Of a stretch of DNA of 57,423 nt, positions 24,323 through 33,600 are shown piece after piece. Within the stretch, counting starts at the first letter, position 1. Every line of letters starts with the position of its first letter. Made by a program: the position numbers and the translations under genes. The stretch is from an uncultured Porphyromonadaceae bacterium (GTDB taxonomy: Bacteria > Bacteroidota > Bacteroidia > Bacteroidales > Muribaculaceae): positions 1 to 57,423 of the forward strand of contig CABRGT010000006.1 in the NCBI GenBank assembly GCA_902470475.1. The letters are read 5' to 3'. The notes under the pieces were generated by a model. It saw nothing but the letters and a program-made list of their open reading frames with translations, did no database searches and had not been told where the DNA came from.

Positions 24323-24823
24323 TCAGTGATTTATGCGATCGCGGACTACGCGCAGCTGTGAGCCGTAGCCGGGGAAAGCCGCGCGTATGGCCTGCATGGC
24401 TGCTTCTGCTTCCGAACGAGTCTTGAAATCACCTACTTTTACACGCCAATACGGCGAATTGAACTGAATGTAAGCGTTCAGTTCCGGAAAGCGGCCTACG
24501 ATCTGATTACGGCGAGCCTGCGCATTCTGCTTGGCCGTCCGCACGTCGTTGTCATCGAAAACAAGCACACGGTATCCTACACGTGTAGTCGGCTGAGTGG
24601 CGGATGCCGACGGGGACTGATCTTCGTCGGAGGCCGTCTGACTGTTTCCTGGCACTCCCGGTGCAAGGCGCTGCAGCAGGTTGTCAGGGCAGTTGATGAC
24701 GATGCGGTTACCGTCCTCGATATGCGACACAACAGTCGAATCAGATGCCGGTTCGGCACTTGACACGGCTGCCGGATTTGCGGCGAGCAATATTGCTGTG
24801 AGGATAAGCTGCTTTATTTTCAT
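24323..24823 (-). CDS. SPOR-domain periplasmic protein
   Basis: Start chosen at ATG 24823 (MKIKQLILTAILLAA), giving 166 residues with a signal peptide ending near SSA (~22). A linker rich in Ser, Gln and Pro covers ~45-80. The C-terminal ~80 residues are a SPOR domain: GYRVLVFDDNDVRTAKQNAQAR, YWRVKVGDFKTRSEAEAAMQAI and SQLRVVRDRI. SPOR domains bind denuded peptidoglycan at division sites. Location between tpiA and folE is a conserved Bacteroidales arrangement; no functional link to either enzyme is evident. Confidence 0.85.
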   Translation of the reverse strand: MKIKQLILTAILLAANPAAVSSAEPASDSTVVSHIEDGNRIVINCPDNLLQRLAPGVPGNSQTASDEDQSPSASATQPTTRVGYRVLVFDDNDVRTAKQNAQARRNQIVGRFPELNAYIQFNSPYWRVKVGDFKTRSEAEAAMQAIRAAFPGYGSQLRVVRDRINH

Positions 24824-24835
24824 AGAAATTTTAAA

Positions 24836-24868
24836 GGTGCGGCCGCTGCGCACGACAGTAGCCGCACC
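24836..24868 (-). terminator. Hairpin between tpiA and the SPOR gene
   Basis: GGTGCGGC (24836-24843) pairs with GCCGCACC (24861-24868); the minus-strand RNA then reads TTTAAAATTT. It may partly terminate tpiA transcripts and lower expression of the two downstream genes. Confidence 0.6.
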
Positions 24869-24887
24869 GCTTTAGCTTGGTTTGTAA

Positions 24888-25643
24888 TCAGAAAGCGTTT
24901 ACAATGCCCATAAAGTCGGCGCATTTGAGCGAGGCGCCGCCGATAAGGCCGCCGTCCACGTCGGGTTTGGCGAAGAGTTCGGCTGCGTTAGAGGGCTTGC
25001 AGGAACCACCGTACAGGATCGATGTGTTCTCAGCTACTTCGTTACCGTACTTGGCGGCGATAGTAGCGCGGATGTGTGCGTGCATGTCCTCTGCCTGGTC
25101 GGCGGTGGCAGTCTTGCCGGTGCCGATGGCCCATACGGGTTCGTAAGCGAGGATGATCTTCGAGAATTCGTCAGCGGTGAGGTGGAACAGAGCGTCCTCG
25201 ATCTGTTTCTTTACTACATCGTTGTATGTGCCGTTCTCGCGTTCCTCGAGCACTTCGCCGATGCAGAAGATCGGGGTCAGGCCGTTGGCGAGGGCGAGGG
25301 CCAGCTTCTCGCGGAGGATCTCCGAAGTCTCGCCATAGTACTGGCGACGCTCCGAGTGGCCCAAAATTACGTATGTGGCGCCGGTCGAGGCAACCATTTC
25401 GGCCGATACTTCGCCGGTGTATGCGCCCTTGGCGTGGTCGGCGCAGTTTTCAGCGCCCAGGCCGAGCTTGTTCTGGTCGATTACAGCAGCTATGGGGGCA
25501 AGGTGGGTGAACGGCACGCAGATGATTACGTCGCAGTTGGGCTTTGCATCGGCAAGCGCTGCGTTTACTTCGTCGGCAAGTTTCATACCCTCGGGAAGAG
25601 TGGTGTTCATTTTCCAGTTGCCTGCTACAATATTCTTTCTCAT
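24888..25643 (-). CDS. tpiA: Triosephosphate isomerase
   Basis: The frame is open to 25901, but ATG 25643 starts the canonical MRKNIVAGNWKMN; the protein is 251 residues. Catalytic residues are visible: Lys11 in GNWKMN, His in LGHSERR (~97) and Glu in AYEPVWAIGTG (~169). The phosphate loop is LYGGSCKPSN, then GGLIGGASL. It interconverts dihydroxyacetone phosphate and glyceraldehyde 3-phosphate. A TAATTTTG -7 element is at 25690-25683 on the minus strand. Confidence 0.97.
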   Translation of the reverse strand: MRKNIVAGNWKMNTTLPEGMKLADEVNAALADAKPNCDVIICVPFTHLAPIAAVIDQNKLGLGAENCADHAKGAYTGEVSAEMVASTGATYVILGHSERRQYYGETSEILREKLALALANGLTPIFCIGEVLEERENGTYNDVVKKQIEDALFHLTADEFSKIILAYEPVWAIGTGKTATADQAEDMHAHIRATIAAKYGNEVAENTSILYGGSCKPSNAAELFAKPDVDGGLIGGASLKCADFMGIVNAF

Positions 25644-25682
25644 TTCTTTATGGTTATATGGGTTGTTATTTTTTCGTTTGTG

Positions 25683-25690
25683 CAAAATTA
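25683..25690 (-). promoter_or_regulatory. -7 element of tpiA operon
   Basis: TAATTTTG on the minus strand, 40 bases before the tpiA start in the 79-base gap after capA. A -33 TTG at usual spacing is not clear. Confidence 0.5.
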
Positions 25691-25722
25691 GCAAAAAACT
25701 TCGGAATAGTGCCTGCCGGAGA

Positions 25723-26778
25723 TCAATTATTTTCGGCGTCGGGTATGTCTTCGTATACGTCTTTATTGTGTTTTGTAAAAATTTCCCGTGCCGAAGCGAG
25801 AAATGCTTTTGCCGCGGGCCATGTCGAAGAGTCGGCCCACTCGAGACGGAAAGTTCCATTGTCAGTAGGCTGCTCTGTGAAAACGAGCCGGTAGCTTGCA
25901 TCGCTGACCGTGACGCGGCCGTCGTCGCCGCGTCGGAGCGTGACGCTTGCCAGCATGCCGCCGCGGTTATCGCGCCGGGTCATGTTGGAGATGAAGTTGC
26001 CGAGCGAGTAGTACAGCAGCTGCGGGCGGCCGTCCTTGCGGACCGACATTTCTACCGGCTGGATCACATGGGGATGACCGCCGATTATCACATCCACATC
26101 AAGCGATTTCAGAAATCCGGCAAGGTCTTTCTGAGTCGCGTTGGGCAAGAGGCGGTTCTCGTCGCCCCAATGTATGCACACGATTATAGCCTCGGCGCCG
26201 GCATCGCGTGTCGCTGTGACATCACGTCGGATTCTGTCGCGGTCGATGTAGTCGACCACTACTTCCTTGCCGGGGAGTATGCCGTTAGTGCCGTATGTAT
26301 AATTGAGGAATCCGACTTTTATATTATTGATGCTGCGCACGAAAGGTACGACTGAGTCGCGCTCGGCAGCTGTCCGGTAAGTGCCGATGTGATCGAGGCC
26401 GCGGCGGTCGAGATTGTAGGCGGTCGCACGTAGTCCGCGGTCATTCCGGTCGAGCGTGTGGTTGTTGGCCGTCAGAAAGAGGTCGAATCCGGCGTTCTGC
26501 AGTGCATCGACATAGCTTTCCGGAGCGTTGAAACACGGGTAGCCGGAGTAGGGAGGGGCACTGACAGCCGTCTCGAGATTCACTACGGCGTAATCAGCCC
26601 CGGAAATGTATGGGGCGATATCGGTGAAATAATCGCTGTAATCGTATGTGTTGTCGCTTTGACGCGCGCAGTCGATCTGCTTCTGATGCATCATCGCGTC
26701 GCCGGCGAAAACGATGTTGGCTTCGTCATAACCGAATACCAGCGAGTAGAGAGATACAAATAGAAGCAGAAATTTCAT
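25723..26778 (-). CDS. CapA-family metallophosphatase-like protein
   Basis: Start at ATG 26778, overlapping the folD stop as TAATG; 351 residues with a short hydrophobic N-terminus (MKFLLLFVSLYSLVFG). The PGA_cap/CapA pattern is clear: IVFAGDAMMHQKQ near residue 22, VVNLETAVSAPP, FLTANNHTLDRNDRG, and CIHWGDEN, then GGHPHVIQPVE and YSLGNF. These conserved His, Asp and Asn residues form a calcineurin-like metal site. CapA is linked to poly-gamma-glutamate export in Bacillus, but most Bacteroidota homologues have no known substrate. Overlap with folD suggests coupled translation. Confidence 0.85.
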   Translation of the reverse strand: MKFLLLFVSLYSLVFGYDEANIVFAGDAMMHQKQIDCARQSDNTYDYSDYFTDIAPYISGADYAVVNLETAVSAPPYSGYPCFNAPESYVDALQNAGFDLFLTANNHTLDRNDRGLRATAYNLDRRGLDHIGTYRTAAERDSVVPFVRSINNIKVGFLNYTYGTNGILPGKEVVVDYIDRDRIRRDVTATRDAGAEAIIVCIHWGDENRLLPNATQKDLAGFLKSLDVDVIIGGHPHVIQPVEMSVRKDGRPQLLYYSLGNFISNMTRRDNRGGMLASVTLRRGDDGRVTVSDASYRLVFTEQPTDNGTFRLEWADSSTWPAAKAFLASAREIFTKHNKDVYEDIPDAENN

Positions 26779-27638
26779 TATCGCACAGCCGCCAGAGTGT
26801 TGATCATCAGCATCGCAATTGTCATCGGTCCGACGCCGCCCGGCACGGGCGTTATGTACGAGCATCTGGGGGCCACATTCTCGAAGTCGACGTCGCCGCT
26901 GAGACGGAATCCGCTCTTATGCGAAGGGTCGGAGACGCGTGTCGTTCCCACATCAATCACGGTTGCCCCTTCTTTCACCATGTCGGCGGTGACGAACCCA
27001 GGCTTACCGAGGGCGGCCACCAGTATGTCGGCGCGGCGGGTGATCTCGGCAAGGTTTTCCGTGGCACTGTGGCATATGGTCACTGTGGCATCAACGCCCT
27101 TCTGCATCATCAGGGTCGCCAGTGGCTTGCCCACGATATTGCTTCGGCCTATAATGACGCAGTTTTTCCCTCGGGTGGGGATATTGTAGCGCTTGAGCAA
27201 TTCAACGATACCGGCGGGAGTGGCCGACTTGAAGCATGGCATTCCGAGCGACATGCGGCCGACATTTATGGGGTTGAATCCGTCGACATCCTTCTCCGGT
27301 TTCACAGCCTCGATCACTTTCTGCTCGTCGATGTGGCGTGGCAGAGGCAGCTGCACGATGAAACCGTCGACATCGGCATCATCATTCAGTACTTGAATCA
27401 GAGCCAGCAGTTCATCTTCCGTAATGGTGTCCTCGCGGCGGACAACGGTAGATCTGAAACCACATGCCTCGCAGGCCTTGACCTTGTTGGCCACGTATGT
27501 CTCGCTGCCGCCGTCGTGGCCTACGAGAACAGCCACAAGGTGCGGGGCGCGCAGTCCTTTAGCAAGCCTTTCGGCCACTTCTGCGGCGATCTCGCTTTTG
27601 ATCGTCGCCGCTGTCGCTTTTCCGTCAATCAGTTGCAT
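26778..27638 (-). CDS. folD: Methylenetetrahydrofolate dehydrogenase/cyclohydrolase
   Basis: A 286-residue bifunctional enzyme. The active-site region is VLVGHDGGSETYVANKVKACEACGF with the catalytic Lys, followed by VDGFIVQLPLPRHID and the signature KDVDGFNPINVGRM. The nucleotide-binding part has GRSNIVGKPLATLM, and PVPGGVGPMTIAML lies near the C-terminus. It interconverts methylene-, methenyl- and formyl-tetrahydrofolate, supplying purine synthesis. It lies 15 bases after ffh and overlaps capA. Confidence 0.96.
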   Translation of the reverse strand: MQLIDGKATAATIKSEIAAEVAERLAKGLRAPHLVAVLVGHDGGSETYVANKVKACEACGFRSTVVRREDTITEDELLALIQVLNDDADVDGFIVQLPLPRHIDEQKVIEAVKPEKDVDGFNPINVGRMSLGMPCFKSATPAGIVELLKRYNIPTRGKNCVIIGRSNIVGKPLATLMMQKGVDATVTICHSATENLAEITRRADILVAALGKPGFVTADMVKEGATVIDVGTTRVSDPSHKSGFRLSGDVDFENVAPRCSYITPVPGGVGPMTIAMLMINTLAAVR

Positions 27639-27653
27639 AATCGAGAGTATGTT

Positions 27654-28997
27654 TTACCGGCGCATGCCTTTCATTGCTTTCATGCCCTTCATTGCGGCCA
27701 TCGGGTTCTTGATGGAGCCTACGTGGCGCATCATCTGGCGTGTCTGGTCAAACTGTTTCAGCAGTCGGTTGACTTCCTGTACGGTTGTGCCCGAGCCGTC
27801 GGCAATACGTTTTACGCGCGTACCCTTGATTATTTCGGGATTCTCGCGTTCCTTGGGAGTCATCGAGTTGATTATGGCCTCGATGCCCTTGAAGGCGCTG
27901 TTGTCAATGTCGATGTCTTTGATGGCTTTGCCGATGCCGGGAATCATCGAAGCGAGATCCTTGATGTTGCCCATCTTCTTGATCTGCTGGATCTGTTTGT
28001 AGAAATCGACGAAAGTGTACTGGTTCTTGCGCAGCTTTCGTGCGAGTTCCTCGGCCTCCTTTTCATCGAACTGCTGCTGGGCTTTTTCAACGAGCGATAC
28101 GATGTCGCCCATGCCCAGTATACGGTCGGCCATACGGGCCGGATAGAATATGTCGATACCGTCGAGTGTCTCGCCCGTACCGACGAATTTGATCGGTTTG
28201 GTGACGACAGTACGGATCGAGAGGGCCGCGCCGCCGCGAGTATCGCCGTCGAGCTTAGTCAGTACCACACCGTCGAAGTCGAGACGGTCGTTGAAAGCTT
28301 TGGCGGTGTTCACGGCGTCCTGACCGGTCATCGCGTCGACCACGAACAGTATTTCGGACGGCTTCACGGCCTTCTTGATGGCCTCGATCTCGTCCATCAT
28401 CTGCTCATCGACGGCGAGTCGGCCCGCAGTATCGATGATTATAAGATCGTTATGATTCGATTTTCCGTAGTCGATGGCTTTTTTGGCGATGTCTACCGGA
28501 TCCTTGCTGCCTTCAATGGTGAAAACCGGAACACCGATCGATTCGCCAAGCACTTTCAGCTGATCGATAGCTGCCGGGCGATAGACGTCGCACGCAACAA
28601 GGAGCGGGCGCATGGCCTTCTCGCTTTTGAGGCGCTTGGCGAGCTTGCCGCTGAATGTGGTTTTACCGGAACCCTGCAGGCCCGACATCAGTATGACCGT
28701 GGGCTTGTCCTTCAGGTTCAGAGGCGCAGCGTCGCCGCCCATCAGTGAGGCGAGTTCGTCGTGTACGATCTTGACCATCAGCTCACTCGGCTTGATGGCA
28801 GTCAGCACGTTCTGTCCCAGTGCCTTGGTCTTGACGGTGTCGGTAAAAGTCTTTGCAACCTTATAGTTGACGTCGGCGTCGATGAGGGCGCGGCGCACGT
28901 CTTTAAGTGTTTCCGCTACATTGATCTCGGTGATCTTACCTTGACCTTTGAGTATCTTAAAACTGCGTTCAAGTCTGTCGCTGAGTTTTTCAAACAT
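27654..28997 (-). CDS. ffh: Signal recognition particle GTPase Ffh
   Basis: A 447-residue SRP54 protein. The N domain is ~1-85, and the G domain carries SGLQGSGKTTFSGKLA, DVYRPAAIDQL, DTAGRL and KLDGDTRGGAAL. The C-terminal M domain is Met-rich (MTPKERENPEIIKG, QTRQMMRHVGSIKNPMAAMKGMKAMKGMRR) and binds SRP RNA and signal sequences. It targets membrane and exported proteins to FtsY and the translocon. It lies between panD (34-base gap) and folD. Confidence 0.97.
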   Translation of the reverse strand: MFEKLSDRLERSFKILKGQGKITEINVAETLKDVRRALIDADVNYKVAKTFTDTVKTKALGQNVLTAIKPSELMVKIVHDELASLMGGDAAPLNLKDKPTVILMSGLQGSGKTTFSGKLAKRLKSEKAMRPLLVACDVYRPAAIDQLKVLGESIGVPVFTIEGSKDPVDIAKKAIDYGKSNHNDLIIIDTAGRLAVDEQMMDEIEAIKKAVKPSEILFVVDAMTGQDAVNTAKAFNDRLDFDGVVLTKLDGDTRGGAALSIRTVVTKPIKFVGTGETLDGIDIFYPARMADRILGMGDIVSLVEKAQQQFDEKEAEELARKLRKNQYTFVDFYKQIQQIKKMGNIKDLASMIPGIGKAIKDIDIDNSAFKGIEAIINSMTPKERENPEIIKGTRVKRIADGSGTTVQEVNRLLKQFDQTRQMMRHVGSIKNPMAAMKGMKAMKGMRR

Positions 28998-29031
28998 GTG
29001 CTGAGAATATATTGAGTTGAGTATTGACTAT

Positions 29032-29382
29032 TTAAACAAGCTGGTTGGTCGCCGTGTCGGGAAAGATAACCGTGGGCTTGAATGTGCGAGCCTCTTCGAC
29101 AGGCATCGTGGCGTATGACATGATGATGACGATATCGCCGGGCTGAACCAGACGGGCGGCAGCGCCGTTGAGGCATACCACACCGCTGCCGCGTTCGCCT
29201 GCTATGGTGTATGTGTCGAGTCGGGCGCCATTGTTGTTGTTGACAATATAGACACGCTCGCCGACAAGAATACCGGCTGCGTCGAGCAGATCCTCGTCGA
29301 TGGTGATGCTTCCGATGTAGTCAAGCCGGGCTTCGGTCACCGTCACACGGTGAATCTTGGATTTCAGAACTTCAACATTCAT
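29032..29382 (-). CDS. panD: Aspartate 1-decarboxylase, pyruvoyl type
   Basis: Start at ATG 29382, overlapping the panC stop as ATGA; 116 residues, normal size. The self-cleavage site is Gly24-Ser25 in LDYIGSITIDEDL, where Ser25 becomes the pyruvoyl group. YIVNNNNGARLDTYTI and NGAAARLVQPGDIVIIMSY are family signatures. It makes beta-alanine for pantothenate and is directly coupled to panC, which consumes it. Confidence 0.96.
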   Translation of the reverse strand: MNVEVLKSKIHRVTVTEARLDYIGSITIDEDLLDAAGILVGERVYIVNNNNGARLDTYTIAGERGSGVVCLNGAAARLVQPGDIVIIMSYATMPVEEARTFKPTVIFPDTATNQLV

Positions 29383-30239
29383 CACTCGTCCACTTTTGGG
29401 TATTTGATATTGTCGATCAGACGTACATCGCCCATCCACACTGTCACACATCCGACTGCACCGCTGACGTTCTGTGCGGGCTGGAGGGTGACGGGATCCA
29501 CTATTTCGTAATATTCGACTTCCATTCCGTCGATGGCGTTAAGTTCCGTGACAACCATTTCCTTGAGCGCCTCGACGTCAGTGATTCCCTCGGTGACCAG
29601 ATCGGCGTTTTCCGACAGGATCTCGTGAATCTGAGGGGCAGCCGCGCGCTGCTCTGCCGTAAGACGTACGTTGCGTGAACTGAGCGCAAGTCCGTCGTCC
29701 TCGCGTTTGATGGGGCAGGCTACGATCTCGACCGTAGAACCGGTCAGCTCGACCATCCTGCGGATTACTGCAATCTGCTGAAAATCCTTCTCTCCGAAAT
29801 AGGCCTTGTCGGGCGACGCGAAGTCGAAGAGCTTGCTTACGACCTGGCATACACCATTGAAGTGCCCCGGGCGCATTGCGCCTTCCATCACCTCGGCTAC
29901 AGGACCGAGATCGAACTGACGGGTATCCGGCTCGGGATAAACTTCTTCGATCGACGGCACAAATGCAACATCGACGCCGGCTTTTTCGAGTAATTCGCAG
30001 TCGGCTTCGACCGTGCGGGGATATGTCTTGAGATCGTTGGCATTGTTAAACTGTGTCGGGTTGACAAATACGCTGACCACAACAAAGTCACATTCGCGGC
30101 GCGCACGGTCGACGAGCGACTTATGGCCGGCATGCAGGGCGCCCATGGTGGGCACGAGGCCGACTGTCGCGCCATTTTTTTTTGCTTGAGCCACGGCTGC
30201 GCGCAGCCCGGCTACTGTTGAAATGGTTTCCATTTTCAA
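29382..30239 (-). CDS. panC: Pantoate--beta-alanine ligase
   Basis: A 285-residue enzyme. The nucleotidyltransferase motifs are VPTMGALHAGHKSLVDRA (HxGH type), VSVFVNPTQFNNANDL, MRPGHFNGVCQVVSKLFD, AYFGEKDFQQ and the KMSKS-like DGLALSSRN. It joins pantoate and beta-alanine. ATG 30239 (MKMETIST) is used; an internal Met at residue 3 is possible. It heads the panC-panD-ffh-folD-capA run and has a promoter just upstream. Confidence 0.96.
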   Translation of the reverse strand: MKMETISTVAGLRAAVAQAKKNGATVGLVPTMGALHAGHKSLVDRARRECDFVVVSVFVNPTQFNNANDLKTYPRTVEADCELLEKAGVDVAFVPSIEEVYPEPDTRQFDLGPVAEVMEGAMRPGHFNGVCQVVSKLFDFASPDKAYFGEKDFQQIAVIRRMVELTGSTVEIVACPIKREDDGLALSSRNVRLTAEQRAAAPQIHEILSENADLVTEGITDVEALKEMVVTELNAIDGMEVEYYEIVDPVTLQPAQNVSGAVGCVTVWMGDVRLIDNIKYPKVDE

Positions 30240-30256
30240 TTTTATAAAATCGCCTG

Positions 30257-30287
30257 CAAAATTACGATTTTTTTACCACCTGTGCAA
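30257..30287 (-). promoter_or_regulatory. Promoter of panC operon
   Basis: On the minus strand TTG (30287-30285) and TAATTTTG (30264-30257) are 20 bases apart, 18 bases before the panC start. Confidence 0.7.
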
Positions 30288-30382
30288 GTTGTGCGCCAGA
30301 AGCCGTTGCATTCCAACAAATCGATGAAATAATTTTATATTTGTTAACACAGATGTGTTCTAAAGTGACACATGGCGCGCCG

Positions 30383-30390
30383 TAACTTTG
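30383..30390 (+). promoter_or_regulatory. -7 element of the 73-residue gene
   Basis: TAACTTTG, 26 bases before the ATG at 30416. No good -33 TTG is at the usual distance, but the -7 match is complete and supports expression of the small gene. Confidence 0.55.
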
Positions 30391-30415
30391 CATCAGATAA
30401 ATAAATTACTGAATT

Positions 30416-30637
30416 ATGGCACAGATTCTTTCCTCAGACAATCTATTCGCGACCGCATATTACTGCGGCAACGAAGTTTTCCGTTTTGCAGGCTCCGGCA
30501 TCACCTCCTTGTCGGACCTTATCTCAATAATGCGTGACCATGCTCACCTTTCGGCAGGCATGGTCACGCTTAATATCAGAAACTCATCGCAGGGATGGTC
30601 ACACAGCCGGTCCGTCTATCTGACTCACCGAGCCTGA
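30416..30637 (+). CDS. Small uncharacterised protein, 73 residues
   Basis: A plus-strand gene among minus-strand genes, with its own -7 element 26 bases upstream. The protein has no signal peptide or membrane segment. It has a compact alternating pattern: MAQILSSDNLFATAYYCGNE, then VFRFAGSGITSLSDLIS, MVTLNIRNSSQGWS and a basic tail. The look is of a small alpha/beta domain rather than random sequence, and the central phrase resembles small conserved proteins I associate with Bacteroidales, without a named family. The last 13 bases overlap the convergent purL end. Confidence 0.65.
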   Translation: MAQILSSDNLFATAYYCGNEVFRFAGSGITSLSDLISIMRDHAHLSAGMVTLNIRNSSQGWSHSRSVYLTHRA

Positions 30638-33600
30638 TTCTCAATCCATTTGCGCGCATTGACAAAGGCTGCGTACCATGGAGTGACATCGTCGTTGCGG
30701 CGGCTGCGGGGATAGTAGGCGCACTGCCACGGGAAGATGGCACGTTCGAGGTGAGGCATCATGGCCAGATGGCGGCCGTCCGAGCTGCACACGCCAGCGA
30801 CGGCGCCGGCGCTTCCGTTGGGATTGGCCGGATATGCATTATAGCTGTAGCGGACTGCGACATTATGGTCACTCAGTTTGCCGGGGAGCATGAAACGGCC
30901 TTCGCCGTGAGCAACCCAGATACCGAGTTTCATACCGGCGAGGTCCTTCAGCATAACCGAGTTGCTGGCCGGTATCGTCAGGCCCAGGAATGATGACTCA
31001 AACTTATGCGAGCGGTTATGTTCCATCCGGATTTTATTTCCCTTACTGTCGGTGGTATCGATCAGGCCGAGTTCGATCATCAGCTGGCAGCCGTTGCAGA
31101 TGCCGAGGCTGAGCGTGTCGGGGCGCTTGTAGAAGTTCTCGATGGCCGTGCGCGCCTTTTCATTCCATTTGATGCCGGCAGCCCAGCCTTTGGCCGAACC
31201 CAGTACGTCGCTGTTGGAGAATCCTCCGCAGAAGACGATCATGCTGACGTCCTCAAGTGTCTCGCGGCCGCTCATGAGGTCGCTCAGATGCACGTCCTTG
31301 ACGTCGAATCCGGCCAAATACAGCGAGTATGCCATCTCACGGTCGCCGTTCACACCCTTCTCGCGGATGATGGCCGCACGTGCGCGCCTGTCACTGGTCG
31401 GCGCGGGGCGCCCGGCAAGCTTGCCGTCGAAGTCCTTGGCAATGGCATAGCGGAGGGGCTGTCGCTTGTAGTTGGCGAAGCGGGCTTCGGCGCATTCCTC
31501 GCCGCTCTGCAACTTGTCCAGCATATAGCTCGGACGGAACCATGTGTCGCGCAGGGCATCGATGCCGAGCAGGAATTCCTGATCTCCGTGAGTGAGCTGC
31601 AGCACGCGCTCCTTTGCGGGAGTGGCCACGGGGAAGTATTTCAGTCCGGCGCCGTCAAGAATCTTTTCTACAGATTCTTTGGCAGAATCGGCTACCTGAA
31701 TAACAATGGCAGGATTCTCGGCAAAGAGAATCTTCACAAGGTCTTTCTCACCGTATGCGCGGAAGCCGTCGGTATATACCTTCAGGCCGCCTGTCGTGTT
31801 GGCGAAAGTCATTTCGAGCAAGGTGACGATCAGACCGCCGGCGCTTACGTCGTGCATCGCCAGCAGCTTGCGCCCGCGGACGAGTTTCTGCACAGCCTCG
31901 AACGCGGTGCGGAATTTTTCAGGATCCTTGACCGTAGGAACGTGGCTGCCGACCTTGCCCATGGTCTGGAAGAGAGCGGAGCCACCCAGCCGGAGTTCGT
32001 CGCTTGAGAAATCTATATAATATAGGGTGGAATTGGCTGTGTTGGCGACAACAGGCGAGACGGTGCGCCGAACGTTCGATACCTCACCGGCTGCTGAGAT
32101 GATGACAGTGCCCGGTGCGAGAACCTTTGTGCCGTCGCTGTACTTCTGCGTCATCGACAGAGAGTCTTTACCGGTGGGGATATTTATGCCGAGAGCGATC
32201 GCAAAGTCGGAGCAGGCTTTGACAGCGGCGTAAAGCGATGCATCGAAGCCTTCGTTGCGGCAGGGCCACATCCAGTTGGCGCTCAGCGACACGCTTTTGA
32301 GACCATTGGCGAGTTGCGCACCCGCAATGTTGGTCAGCGATTCGGCTATGGCCAGTACACTGCCAGCTTTGGAATCGGCTACTGCTGCCTGCGGAGCGTG
32401 ACCTATAGAGGTCGCTATGCCGCTTTTTCCGTGATAGTCGAGCGCCACGACACCGCAGTCGCTGAGCGGAAGCTGGATCTCGCCCTGGCACTGCTGGCGG
32501 GCGATTCGGCCTGTAACGGAGCGGTCGACCTTGTTGGTGAGCCAGTCCTTGCAGGCCACGGCTTCCAGCGACAGCACGTCGCTGAGATACTGCGACAGCT
32601 TTCCGGCGTCGGTAGGGGCATCGTCGAAGTTGCGCTCGACGGTGGAGTCGGTCATCACCGTCTTGGGAGAGTTGCCGAACATGTCGGACATCTCGAGGTC
32701 GATCGGCCGGGCTCCGCTTGAGCGTGTAAAGGTGAAGCGGTGATCGCCTGTAGTCTCGCCAACGACATAGAGCGGGGCACGCTCGCGCTGGGCTATGCGT
32801 TCGACGAGCGGAATATCTTCGGCATTGATCACGAAGCCCATGCGTTCCTGGCTCTCGTTCCCGACGATTTCCTTGTCGCTCAGGGTTGGATCACCGACGG
32901 GCAGACGGTCAATGTCGATGTGTCCGCCGGTCTCCTCGACGAGCTCCGACAGGGCGTTCAGATGGCCGCCGGCTCCGTGGTCGTGAATGGAGACAATCGG
33001 ATTGTTCTCCGATTCGGCCAAAGCGCGGATCACGTTGGACACGCGCTTCTGCATTTCAGGATTGGCACGCTGCACGGCATTGAGCTCGATCGAATTGTCA
33101 TAGCTTCCGGTGTTGACCGAAGATACAGCCCCACCACCCATACCGATGCGGTAGTTGTCGCCACCGGCCACAACGACCTTCTGGCCTGGGCGGGGCGTAC
33201 CCTTGATGGCATCCTTGCGGTCGGCATATCCTACACCGCCCGCGAGCATGATCACCTTGTCGTAGCCGTAGTTGATCCCGGCTTCCTTGTGTTCGAAAGT
33301 GAGCAGAGAGCCGCAGATAAGCGGCTGTCCGAACTTGTTGCCGAAGTCCGAAGCACCGTTGGAGGCTTTGATCAGGATTTCGGCCGGGGTCTGATAGAGC
33401 CACACGCGCGGGTTCATCATCAGTTCCCATTTTTTAGCAGCGTCAAGACGCGGATACGACGTCATGTATACGGCCGTGCCGGCCAGAGGCAGTGAGGCGC
33501 GGCCACCGCCGAGACGGTCGCGGATCTCGCCGCCGGTGCCTGTGGCGGCGCCGTTGAAAGGTTCGACGGTGGTCGGAAAGTTATGAGTCTCGGCCTTGAG

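Noticed and set aside
26646..28748. 700-codon plus-strand open frame
   Set aside because: It lies antisense to folD and ffh, both with complete catalytic motifs; the translation is His/Arg-rich without domains.
31006..32007. 333-codon plus-strand open frame
   Set aside because: Antisense to the glutaminase half of purL.
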